Shown piece after piece: positions 16,785 to 23,913 of a stretch of DNA of 32,548 nt (position 1 is its first letter; each line of letters begins with the position of its first letter). This stretch comes from Candidatus Merdinaster equi (GTDB lineage: Bacteria; Bacillota; Clostridia; Lachnospirales; Lachnospiraceae). A program made the translations under genes and the position numbers. Location of the stretch: positions 1 to 32,548 of the forward strand of contig JAGHUF010000003.1 in assembly GCA_018064935.1 (NCBI GenBank), given 5' to 3'. The notes beneath the pieces are model-generated. The model saw only the letters and a list, made by a program, of their open reading frames with translations, did no database searches and was not told the DNA's origin.

Positions 16785-17335
16785 GTTACTGGAATCAATC
16801 GGGTGCCTAAATATGCACCGAGAAGACATAGGGCTATATCTCCTGGAACTGCAAGAATAAAACAATACAGGAAAAGAGGCCAAAGACCAATTGGCGTCAT
16901 GATTACGTAGTTAGATATTATGTAGTAATACACCATGCCGAGCAGGTAGACAAAGAACAGACCTGCAAAATTTGCAATTAGAACAGAAGGGTAAGTGAGT
17001 TTCTTACTTCGCTTAACCATGAATCCTGTAACATAGGTTCCTACAACGAAACCAATGATATACCCAAAACTTGGCTTGAGGACATAGAATAGACCTCCGC
17101 CCTCTGCAAAAATCGGTAAGCCGACAAGGCCTAGAAGCATGTACACAAGCACGCATACGGCTCCGGCGGTAGGACCGAGAAATAGTCCTGCCATCATAGT
17201 GAATAGAAACTGCAGTGTAAATGGAACCACGGGAATTGGTATTTTTATAAATGTGCCGACCGCTATGAGAGCAACAAATAGTCCGCAGAGTGCGAGCTTT
17301 TTTGGGTTTCCGAGTGTTTTTTTATTAGTGTTCAT
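16760..17335 (-). CDS. bioY: Biotin transporter substrate-binding subunit BioY
   Basis: A 191-residue membrane protein of the ECF S-component type with about six helices. BioY hallmarks are ALCGLFVALIAVGTFIKIPIP, VPFTLQFLFTMMAGLFLGP, the GLPIFAEGGGLFYVLKPSFGYIIGF block and the final PGDIALCLLGAYLG. The start at 17335 is preferred because AGGAAAAGGA lies 8 bases upstream; a TTG at 17356 would extend it over that site. BioY binds biotin in the membrane and works alone or with an EcfAT energising module; no ecfAT genes are here, so it would share a module encoded elsewhere. No biotin-synthesis genes are adjacent, which fits a scavenging role. Confidence 0.93.
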   Translation of the reverse strand: MNTNKKTLGNPKKLALCGLFVALIAVGTFIKIPIPVVPFTLQFLFTMMAGLFLGPTAGAVCVLVYMLLGLVGLPIFAEGGGLFYVLKPSFGYIIGFVVGTYVTGFMVKRSKKLTYPSVLIANFAGLFFVYLLGMVYYYIISNYVIMTPIGLWPLFLYCFILAVPGDIALCLLGAYLGTRLIPVTRRLYGTP

Positions 17336-17364
17336 GCCTTGTGTCCTTTTCCTCAAATATTGGC

Positions 17365-17388
17365 AACAATTAATGATTATTAATTGTT
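17365..17388. promoter_or_regulatory. Perfect 10-bp inverted repeat upstream of bioY
   Basis: AACAATTAAT and ATTAATTGTT flank GATT, 30 bases upstream of the bioY start. The placement suggests an operator or promoter-overlapping site for bioY. It contains TTGTT/AACAA ends reminiscent of BirA boxes, but the 4-base spacing is far shorter than the roughly 15 bases expected of BirA sites, so the regulator is left open. Confidence 0.45.
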
Positions 17389-17465
17389 AATTAATCCTTG
17401 GTCATTGTATATGAGATAAGCCTTCATGTGTAATTTATATTTGATGAATTGTAAACCAAAGTTTG

Positions 17466-17494
17466 TTGAGTCTAAGAAAATTTACGTGTAAAAT
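17466..17494 (+). promoter_or_regulatory. Candidate promoter for the GH29 gene
   Basis: TTGAGT (17466-17471), a 17-base spacer and TAAAAT (17489-17494) lie 86 bases before the fucosidase start. Four of six and five of six bases match consensus. It is the best promoter I see in the 244-bp gap between bioY and the fucosidase gene. Confidence 0.45.
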
Positions 17495-17528
17495 AATAAG
17501 ATATTTATGTGAGAAGCTGGGGCTGTGC

Positions 17529-17546
17529 GAAGGTTGACGTACCTTC
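17529..17546. promoter_or_regulatory. Short inverted repeat in the GH29 leader
   Basis: GAAGGT and ACCTTC flank TGACGT in the 5' leader of the fucosidase gene, downstream of the candidate promoter. A 6-bp dyad of this kind could be a sugar-responsive repressor site, or chance. Confidence 0.25.
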
Positions 17547-17579
17547 ATTGCAGCATATGCCAGAAGGGATAAGGAATAG

Positions 17580-19028
17580 ATGTACAGCCAGAGCGAATTG
17601 GTGGAAAAAATCAATAAGGTGATTGAGAATGGGCCTTTTTGTGATACCTGGGATTCATTAAAAAAATATGAGCCTCCAAAATGGTATAGAGATGCCAAGT
17701 TTGGTATCTTCATTCACTGGGGAATATTTTCTGTACCTGCATATGGAAATGAATGGTATTCAAGACATATGTATATGCAGGGGACACCTGAGTTTGAACA
17801 TCATGTCAAGACCTATGGCCCGCAGAAAGAATTTGGTTATAAAGACTTTATTCCCATGTTTACGGCACAGAAGTTTGATGCAGATAAATGGGCGAAACTT
17901 TTTAAAGAAGCAGGAGCGCAGTATGTAACTCCTGTTGCAGAACACCATGATGGCTTTCAGATGTATGATAGTGATTTGTCGGATTGGTGCGCGAGCAAGA
18001 AGGGACCATGTAGGGATGTGCTTGGTGAGCTATATGCTTCTTTTGACAAATATGGACTGAAGCACTGTGCGTCTTCTCACAGAATTGAACATTGGTTTTT
18101 CATGGGGCATGGGAAGGAATTTGATTCGGATATACATGAACCACTTAGGCGAGGTGATTTTTACTGGCCAGCCATGCCTGAAGCAGATCATTTTGACTTT
18201 AACTCAGAACCGACACCGACGGAGGAGTTTCTGACAGACTGGTTGTGCAGATGCTGTGAACTTGTTGACAAATATCAGCCAAGGTTAATCTATTTTGACT
18301 GGTGGATTTTGCATAAATCAGTGGAACCATATTTGAGAAAGTTCGCGGCATATTATTATAATCGCGCGGCAGAATGGGGCGAAGGTGTTGTCATCAATTA
18401 TAAACACGAGGCGTTTCCAGAGGGATGCGCCGTGGTCGATATTGAAAAGGGACAGTTTGCGCAGGCGAAGCCTTATGTCTGGCAGACGGATACGACAGTT
18501 GCATGGAACTCGTGGTGTTATACAGAGGGAAATGTGTATAAATCGTCAGTTCAGATTATCAGAGATCTGGTTGATATAGTTAGCAAAAACGGACGACTCA
18601 TGCTGAATGTCGGGCCGCGGGCAGATGGTACTATTCCAGAGGGGGATAGGAAGATACTGCTGGAGATAGGAGAGTGGCTTGAGACAAATGGCAGAGCAAT
18701 CTACGGGGCTGAAATGTGGAATGTGTCCGCTGAAGGGCCGACTCGGATAAAAGAGGGCAAGTTCACAGACGGAGAGAAGAGAGATTACACTTCTGAAGAT
18801 ATACGATTTACGATTGCTGGCGGAAAACTATTCGCGATATGCCTGAACATGACGGGAGTGAGCGAAATCTGCATTAAGTCGCTTTCTGCGGCGGGCGGAT
18901 TAGAAATAACAGGCGTTAGCAGACTGGACAATGTGTCAGTCAAAAAGTTTGAGCAGGATGATAGAGGCCTTCATATTTACACAGACATGGTAAAAGATGA
19001 AAGACCAATCGTATTTGAAATTAACTAG
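17580..19028 (+). CDS. GH29 alpha-L-fucosidase family enzyme, cytoplasmic
   Basis: A 482-residue glycoside hydrolase of family 29. Signatures in order are KWYRDAKFGIFIHWGIFSVPAY, NEWYSRHMY, AEHHDGFQMYDSDLSDW, and PRLIYFDWW with Asp240 at the usual nucleophile position. These are followed by RLMLNVGPRADGTIPEGDR and a C-terminal beta domain from about residue 390. No signal peptide is present, so it acts on imported short fucosides. AAGGGATAAGGA precedes the start. It is flanked by bioY (divergent) and an HD-GYP gene (convergent, 11 bp apart), with no transporter nearby. Fucose release from host or plant glycans is the family activity; exact linkage is not readable. Confidence 0.93.
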   Translation: MYSQSELVEKINKVIENGPFCDTWDSLKKYEPPKWYRDAKFGIFIHWGIFSVPAYGNEWYSRHMYMQGTPEFEHHVKTYGPQKEFGYKDFIPMFTAQKFDADKWAKLFKEAGAQYVTPVAEHHDGFQMYDSDLSDWCASKKGPCRDVLGELYASFDKYGLKHCASSHRIEHWFFMGHGKEFDSDIHEPLRRGDFYWPAMPEADHFDFNSEPTPTEEFLTDWLCRCCELVDKYQPRLIYFDWWILHKSVEPYLRKFAAYYYNRAAEWGEGVVINYKHEAFPEGCAVVDIEKGQFAQAKPYVWQTDTTVAWNSWCYTEGNVYKSSVQIIRDLVDIVSKNGRLMLNVGPRADGTIPEGDRKILLEIGEWLETNGRAIYGAEMWNVSAEGPTRIKEGKFTDGEKRDYTSEDIRFTIAGGKLFAICLNMTGVSEICIKSLSAAGGLEITGVSRLDNVSVKKFEQDDRGLHIYTDMVKDERPIVFEIN

Positions 19029-19039
19029 GTGAAACAAAA

Positions 19040-20545
19040 TTAGTAGCTATTGTACAAAGCCTCGAGCTCAGGTCTGCACTCTAGGAATTTTTGGCCCAGC
19101 TCAGGGTCAAAATGCGTACCAAGAGACTCGGTAATGATACCGAAGGCTTTGTCAAAACTCATGCTGTCTTTATAACAACGCTTGCTTACAAGGGCGTCAA
19201 ATACATCTGCAAGAGCCATGATTCTGGCCTCGATGGGAATATCGGTCGCTTTGATATGTGTGGGGTAGCCAGAGCCGTCCCACCTCTCATGATGGTAGTG
19301 GGCTACATTTACAGCAATTTTTTTGAATTCTTCATCATCCGAAGCGGACAGAACCTCAGCGACAATTACAGCACCCTTTTCAGCATGCTGTTTCATTACA
19401 GCGAATTCTTCATCCGTGAATTTTCCGGGCTTTCTAAGAATAACATCATCTATGGCTATCTTTCCAAGGTCGTGCATAGGAGCTGCCTTAATCATGCTTT
19501 CACAGAATGAGTCTGAAAAAGGACAGCCGGACTGTTCTTTCATTTTATCCATGAAAACCTTTACACAGTCACTGGTTCTTGTGATGTGTCCACCGGTACT
19601 GTTATCTCTACTTTCAACCATAATCGCCATTCCTTTTATGATTGAATTCTGAATCTCATATATACGCTTATTCTTCTCGTCTAACGAATGTGACATCGAA
19701 TTGAAGTTGTCAGCAAGATCTCCAAAGTCATCACAGCTTATTACGTCAATGTTCTGCTTGAAGTTCTCTTTAGTTATTTCCTCAGTGGCTTTTTTGAGTT
19801 TGATTAGTGGTTTTGTAAAATAGTGCGAGCATGCCACAAGAAGCAGAATGCTAAGGAAAATGATTCCCAATGTCATAAAGTAGACTGAGGGTTCAATACT
19901 GAAACCATAATTAAGGCTATAATTTCTGAAGGTTGACACTAAATAAAAAACTGGGAAAATGCCAGCAGAGAGATAGAAAATTGTAATAATTGCGGAGGTT
20001 GATATTTTTCTGCTGCCAGGGTACGAAGTCAGCTTCCCGCCTGGGAAGAATCTGGGGAGAACATATACGCGGTGTATGGCATCAAGCAACATAAAGGACA
20101 GAGTTGATATGAAAATACAGCTCTGAACAATATTAAGCAGAGAGGTTATGGCGATTGAATGGGAATTAATTCCATATTGAACGTGAAGTGTAATCAGTAT
20201 TCCCAGCTCCATGAAAAAAGATACAAGCCAGCCAACCCCTCCAATAAGTGAAAAAGCAAGTGGAAGATTAATTGTGCGCGTAGCAAGCTTCTGTTTTGAG
20301 GTTGATATGACATATATGATTACCAGCAGAATAGGTATTATGAAAGCGGCAGATGAGAGTATGTTTATAAGCATACGATGCTCGTCCATGTATTTTAACC
20401 AAAAAAGATATGCTTCGTCCTGATGTAATGGGAGCTGCTGTGAAGCGACTAATAAATAACCTGAGAAATTAATGAGTCCAACAATATTCAAATAAATGGT
20501 CGAGATTATGGTAAATTTTTTCTTATCTAGTATTCTACTGTTCAT
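19040..20545 (-). CDS. Membrane HAMP and HD-GYP domain protein
   Basis: A 501-residue signalling protein. The N-terminal half contains about six membrane helices with no large outer domain. A HAMP-like linker follows (FTKPLIKLKKATEEITKENF then DDFGDLADNFNSMSHSL), then an HD-GYP domain with GHITRTSD, PMHDLGKIAIDD, HHERWDGSGYP and ADVFDALVSKRCYK, all metal ligands intact. It probably hydrolyses cyclic-di-GMP in response to a membrane signal. The start at 20545 is chosen because GAGGTG lies 8 bases before it, overlapping the alternative ATG at 20560, which has no ribosome site. It is the second HD-GYP protein in the window and is unlinked to the first. Confidence 0.93.
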   Translation of the reverse strand: MNSRILDKKKFTIISTIYLNIVGLINFSGYLLVASQQLPLHQDEAYLFWLKYMDEHRMLINILSSAAFIIPILLVIIYVISTSKQKLATRTINLPLAFSLIGGVGWLVSFFMELGILITLHVQYGINSHSIAITSLLNIVQSCIFISTLSFMLLDAIHRVYVLPRFFPGGKLTSYPGSRKISTSAIITIFYLSAGIFPVFYLVSTFRNYSLNYGFSIEPSVYFMTLGIIFLSILLLVACSHYFTKPLIKLKKATEEITKENFKQNIDVISCDDFGDLADNFNSMSHSLDEKNKRIYEIQNSIIKGMAIMVESRDNSTGGHITRTSDCVKVFMDKMKEQSGCPFSDSFCESMIKAAPMHDLGKIAIDDVILRKPGKFTDEEFAVMKQHAEKGAVIVAEVLSASDDEEFKKIAVNVAHYHHERWDGSGYPTHIKATDIPIEARIMALADVFDALVSKRCYKDSMSFDKAFGIITESLGTHFDPELGQKFLECRPELEALYNSY

Positions 20546-20607
20546 ATCTGTACACCTCATTTTGCGATTAGTCGCATCGCTTGAATTTTACCATGAATAA
20601 AGGAGAA

Positions 20608-20636
20608 TGTACATTTTCGGGGAGGCATAGTATAAT
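20608..20636 (+). promoter_or_regulatory. Promoter for the small protein / TtcA-like pair
   Basis: TGTACA (20608-20613), a 17-base spacer and a perfect TATAAT (20631-20636) precede the small gene at 20715, giving a leader of about 70 bases. It lies in the divergent gap with the HD-GYP gene. Confidence 0.55.
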
Positions 20637-20714
20637 TTTAAGGTAAACGCATTGCCAAATTGCGGGAATTGCGAATTAGAATTTTTATGTAAAGAAAGGA
20701 TATGGAAACTAATT

Positions 20715-20927
20715 ATGGATATCAAAGCAAAAATAGACGAGATCGTAAAAAAATTTCAGACAGATGAGAATTTCAAGAATGAATTCGGCAAGAATCCAGT
20801 GAAGGCAGTTGAGGGGGTTCTTGGTATTGATCTTCCTGATGATCAGATTAATGGCATTATCGACGGAGTTAAGGCAAAAGTATCACTTGATAAGCTTGGT
20901 GGTCTTTTTGGCGGATTCGGAAAATAA
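20715..20927 (+). CDS. Small leader-like protein of unknown function (70 aa)
   Basis: A 70-residue, helix-rich, Lys/Asp-rich protein without membrane segment. The N-terminal part (IDEIVKKFQTDENFKNEF) and the following KNPVKAVEGVLGIDLPDD block resemble leader regions of the Nif11/NHLP type, in which an aliphatic and Gly-Ile-x-Leu-Pro element precedes the core. It ends in a Gly/Phe-rich tail (GGLFGGFGK). AAAGGA lies 13 bases before the ATG, somewhat far; an in-frame TTG at 20652 would add a Cys-containing extension and is judged less likely. It lies 24 bp before the PP-loop gene in the same direction. Similar small proteins seem common in clostridia, but I know no proven function, and the leader resemblance is by eye. 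Confidence 0.7.
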   Translation: MDIKAKIDEIVKKFQTDENFKNEFGKNPVKAVEGVLGIDLPDDQINGIIDGVKAKVSLDKLGGLFGGFGK

Positions 20928-20951
20928 AAGCAGGAGAATCACACGATAATT

Positions 20952-21839
20952 ATGGAACCTTCTATGCCTTATTCAGAAGTGACAGTTAGTTTCGGAGAAA
21001 AGCAGAAGGAAGTAGAAAAGAGTCTTCAAAAAACATATAAGAAGGCTCTTTTTACACCCTTTGCAAAAGCGATAACGGAATATGAGATGATTAAGCCGGG
21101 AGATAAGATTGCAGTATGTATCTCCGGCGGTAAGGATTCTATGTTGATGGCTAAGCTTTTTCAGGAGATAAAGCACCATAATAAGTTTCCTTTTGAAGTT
21201 GAATTTCTGGCGATGGATCCGGGATACAATAAAGAGAATCGTGAGCTCATTGAATATAATGCCAGAATTCTTGGAATTCCTCTTAAAATATTTGAGACGA
21301 CTATCTTCGATATGGTTTACGAGGTTGACAAATCGCCCTGCTATCTATGTGCACGTATGAGGCGCGGCAACTTGTATACGATGGCAGAACAGTTAGGATG
21401 CAATAAGATTGCCTTAGGACATCACTATGATGATGTCATTGAAACAATATTAATGTCGATGCTATATGGCGGTCAGATGCAGACTATGATGCCTAAACTT
21501 CACAGTACTAATTTTGAGGGGATGGAGCTTATTCGTCCACTCTATAGAGTCAGAGAAGCAGATATTATCAGATGGAGTAAATTCCATGGCTTGAGATTCC
21601 TTCAGTGTGCGTGCCGTTTCACGGAGTCTCATGCTGATATCAAGGAAGATGGTACATCCGATTCAAAGAGGATGGAAATCAAGCAGATGATAAAGAATAT
21701 GAAGGAATATAATCCTTTTGTAGAAAGTAATATTTTTAAAAGTATGTACAATATCAACCTGAGCACAGTCATTGAATACAAGGACAAAAAAGGGGTAAAG
21801 CACAATTTCCTTGAAGATTATGACTGCGATATGAATTGA
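20952..21839 (+). CDS. TtcA-like PP-loop ATPase
   Basis: A 295-residue protein of the adenine nucleotide alpha hydrolase superfamily. The PP-loop is SGGKDS at residues 58-63, the CxxC pair is C130 and C133 (SPCYLCARMRRG), the ALGHHYDDVIETILM block follows, and a further Cys pair is C219/C221 (LQCACR). This is the TtcA layout, in which three Cys residues hold an iron-sulfur cluster used to thiolate cytidine 32 of tRNA. The ribosome site GGAG is about 15 bases from the ATG, longer than usual. It follows the 70-residue gene by 24 bp. The substrate is not proven; the clostridial branch may differ from enterobacterial TtcA. Confidence 0.85.
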   Translation: MEPSMPYSEVTVSFGEKQKEVEKSLQKTYKKALFTPFAKAITEYEMIKPGDKIAVCISGGKDSMLMAKLFQEIKHHNKFPFEVEFLAMDPGYNKENRELIEYNARILGIPLKIFETTIFDMVYEVDKSPCYLCARMRRGNLYTMAEQLGCNKIALGHHYDDVIETILMSMLYGGQMQTMMPKLHSTNFEGMELIRPLYRVREADIIRWSKFHGLRFLQCACRFTESHADIKEDGTSDSKRMEIKQMIKNMKEYNPFVESNIFKSMYNINLSTVIEYKDKKGVKHNFLEDYDCDMN

Positions 21840-21863
21840 GATATGAATTGAGATATGAATTGA
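21828..21863 (+). repeat. Three perfect tandem copies of a 12-bp unit at a gene end
   Basis: GATATGAATTGA occurs three times head to tail, then a partial fourth (GATAAATGA). The first copy encodes the last residues Asp-Met-Asn and the stop of the TtcA-like protein, so each later copy repeats the same three codons plus stop. The likely origin is replication slippage. Confidence 0.9.
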
Positions 21864-21937
21864 GATAAATGAAACTAAGCTGAATTATGTTGAATAAACA
21901 TTCAGATTGAATATTTATCAAGAGAGGTAACAAAGTT

Positions 21938-22981
21938 ATGACGAAGTGGGAAGGATATCAAAAAGGAATTAATTTTGGTGGCTGGTTATCACAGTGCAAC
22001 CATACAAAAGAACGCTACGACAACTTTATCAAAGAAGAAGATTTCAAAACCGTGTCTGAGTGGGGCGCTGATCATGTACGAATTCCTGTAGACTATAATT
22101 TGGTTGAAACAAAGGAAGGCGCTTACAAGGAAGATGGTTTTGCATATATTCAGAATGCAATTAACTGGTGCGAAAAATATAATCTGAACATGATTCTTGA
22201 TCTTCACAAGACTATGGGATTCTCTTTCGATGTTGGAGAACAGGAGGACGGGTTCTTCAATAATGAAAGCTATCAGGAGAGATTTTATCTTCTGTGGGAG
22301 CAGTTTGCAAAGCGCTTTGGAAAATACTACAAGAGAGTTGCCTTTGAATTGTTGAATGAGGTTACTTCTCCAGACTATATGCCAACCTGGCTTAGCATAG
22401 TTGAAATAGCAATAAAGAGAATTAGAGCAATTGAACCTAATGTAACGATTATGGTTGGTGGCTACTATAATAATAGTGTAGAAGCGGTAAAGGATATCAA
22501 ATTGTCAACATATGACAATATAATCCTTAACTTCCACTGCTATGATCCAATTGTATTTACTCATCAGGGAGCACACTGGGTACCTGAGATGGATACAGAA
22601 TACAGAACAGTATTCCCCAAGAATGCAGGTGATTATGCTAAAGAGATGGCACATATTCCTTTCTGCCAGAATCTGATGAGCGAATTTGAAGAGATGGGTC
22701 GCAGGGAGCCACTTATTACATCTGCCTACTTTGAAATGCTCTTTGAGAGTGCAATAAAGACAGCAGAAGAAATTGGAGTTCCACTGTACTGTGGCGAATA
22801 TGGTGTAATTGATAGGGCTGATACAACAAGTATATTGAACTGGTACAAGATGATTATGGAAGTTCTCAAGAAGCATGATATTGGAAGAGCGGCATGGTCA
22901 TACAGAGAGATGGATTTTGGCTTCGTTGATGAGCATATGAAACCAATAATTGAAGATATTAAGAAGGAATTGTTCGCATAA
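21938..22981 (+). CDS. Glycoside hydrolase family 5 enzyme, cytoplasmic
   Basis: A 347-residue (beta/alpha)8 enzyme of GH5. Motifs are GINFGGWLSQCNH at the N-terminus, ADHVRIPVDYNLVE, LNMILDLHKTMG, AFELLNEV with acid/base Glu141, NFHCYDP, and PLYCGEYGVID with nucleophile Glu287, then a closing WSYREMDFGFVD. No signal peptide, dockerin or carbohydrate module is present, so it probably cleaves short imported beta-glucosides or related oligosaccharides inside the cell. AGAGAGG is the ribosome site and a terminator follows. GH5 covers cellulases, mannanases and glucosidases; the exact activity cannot be read here. Confidence 0.92.
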   Translation: MTKWEGYQKGINFGGWLSQCNHTKERYDNFIKEEDFKTVSEWGADHVRIPVDYNLVETKEGAYKEDGFAYIQNAINWCEKYNLNMILDLHKTMGFSFDVGEQEDGFFNNESYQERFYLLWEQFAKRFGKYYKRVAFELLNEVTSPDYMPTWLSIVEIAIKRIRAIEPNVTIMVGGYYNNSVEAVKDIKLSTYDNIILNFHCYDPIVFTHQGAHWVPEMDTEYRTVFPKNAGDYAKEMAHIPFCQNLMSEFEEMGRREPLITSAYFEMLFESAIKTAEEIGVPLYCGEYGVIDRADTTSILNWYKMIMEVLKKHDIGRAAWSYREMDFGFVDEHMKPIIEDIKKELFA

Positions 22982-23002
22982 CGACAGCTTTATTGTGATG
23001 AG

Positions 23003-23043
23003 AAAAGAGACGATCGGGTATGGTTTCATACCCGGTCTTTTTT
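23003..23043 (+). terminator. Terminator after the GH5 gene
   Basis: GGGTATG and CATACCC pair around GTTT, extended below by GA(C)/GGTC pairs with a bulge, and run into TTTTTT. It lies 21 bases after the GH5 stop. Confidence 0.8.
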
Positions 23044-23105
23044 ATGCTGAATAATAATCGACAATCCTTCTAATGCTTTATGTTTCATTCGAGATGGACG
23101 TAACA

Positions 23106-23123
23106 ATATGCAGTTTTGCATAT
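23106..23123. promoter_or_regulatory. Inverted repeat upstream of the polyamine operon promoter
   Basis: ATATGCA and TGCATAT flank GTTT, 35 bases before the -35 box of the XRE/pot promoter. The position suits an upstream activator or second regulator site. The rest of the 23044-23158 stretch shows nothing recognisable. Confidence 0.35.
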
Positions 23124-23158
23124 CTATCCAAAAAGTTTAGCATTTGTAAAAAAATATA

Positions 23159-23186
23159 TTGACATCATATTTCAATAATATATACT
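23159..23186 (+). promoter_or_regulatory. Promoter of the XRE-potABCD operon
   Basis: A perfect TTGACA (23159-23164), a 16-base spacer and TATACT (23181-23186) form a strong sigma-A promoter. Transcription would begin near 23193, just before the 21-bp operator dyad, and give a leader of about 115 bases before the regulator gene. Confidence 0.8.
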
Positions 23187-23195
23187 AGATTCTGT

Positions 23196-23216
23196 CGGTT
23201 TAGTTTTACTAAACCG
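23196..23216. promoter_or_regulatory. Operator dyad downstream of the pot promoter
   Basis: CGGTTTAGT and ACTAAACCG form a perfect 9-bp inverted repeat around TTT, starting about 10 bases after the -10 box. Its place over the transcription start fits repression by the XRE-cupin protein encoded next. The same site as RNA could form a hairpin, but no T tract follows, so it is unlikely to be a terminator. Confidence 0.7.
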
Positions 23217-23307
23217 CGGGTTTGATAAAAACAAACGAACGACAAACGAAAAAACAAGAAAAAACTAGAGAAATAGCCGACAAAAGAGCTAAAGAAAGTA
23301 CGTAAGT

Positions 23308-23841
23308 ATGAATATAGGTAATAAGATAAAACAATTGCGAATGCAATTGGGGCTGACGCAGGAAGAACTGGCCGACAGAGCAGAATTGTCCAAGGGCTTT
23401 ATAAGCCAGCTGGAACGAGACCTGACAAGCCCCTCAATTGCGACACTGGTTGATATTCTTCAGTGCCTTGGAACGGACCTTAAATCTTTTTTTGCAGATT
23501 CAGAGGACAATCAGGTGGTATTCCATAAGGGTGACTATTTTGAGAAGAAAGACTGTGAACTCAAGAATACGATTGAATGGATAATACCGAATGCACAGAA
23601 AAATATGATGGAGCCGATTCGCCTGACACTTGAAGCAGGTGGAAGCACCTACCCGGATAATCCTCATGAAGGAGAAGAATTCGGATATGTGTTATCAGGA
23701 ACTGTGGAGATAGTGGTTGGAAAGAGGAAATTCAAGGCCTCAAAGGGAGAATCGTTCTATTTTACAGCAAGGTATAAACACTATCTCAGGTCAGAAAAAG
23801 GAGCGATGCTGATATGGGTTAGCTCGCCACCAAGTTTTTAA
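23308..23841 (+). CDS. XRE-cupin transcriptional regulator of polyamine uptake
   Basis: A 177-residue regulator. Residues 1-60 form an XRE helix-turn-helix (IKQLRMQLGLTQEELADRAE then LSKGFISQLERDLTSPSIATL), and residues about 105-175 a cupin barrel (HEGEEFGYVLSGTVEIVVG, ESFYF, WVSSPPSF). This is the PuuR-like architecture that commonly precedes potABCD in Firmicutes, where the cupin is thought to sense polyamines or a related metabolite. It lies 72 bp before potA, downstream of a strong promoter and a perfect dyad, so autoregulation and control of potABCD are likely but inferred. Confidence 0.9.
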   Translation: MNIGNKIKQLRMQLGLTQEELADRAELSKGFISQLERDLTSPSIATLVDILQCLGTDLKSFFADSEDNQVVFHKGDYFEKKDCELKNTIEWIIPNAQKNMMEPIRLTLEAGGSTYPDNPHEGEEFGYVLSGTVEIVVGKRKFKASKGESFYFTARYKHYLRSEKGAMLIWVSSPPSF

Positions 23842-23913
23842 TTTAAGCATATCAAAACAAAGAAGTGACAATATAAACAAAGTCAGAGAAATAAGAGGAG
23901 AGAGAAACAGGAA

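Noticed and set aside
17365-17460. BirA operator upstream of bioY
   Set aside because: The 10-bp dyad has the wrong spacing, and a single TTGTAAACC half-site at about 17447 has no partner at the expected distance.
20652-20714. Cys-containing N-terminal extension (TTG start) of the 70-residue protein
   Set aside because: The TTG lies about 16 bases after the -10 box with no ribosome site; it cannot be excluded but is less likely than the ATG at 20715.
23196-23216. Terminator or riboswitch hairpin in the pot leader
   Set aside because: The perfect dyad lacks a following T tract and sits at the transcription start, which fits an operator better.
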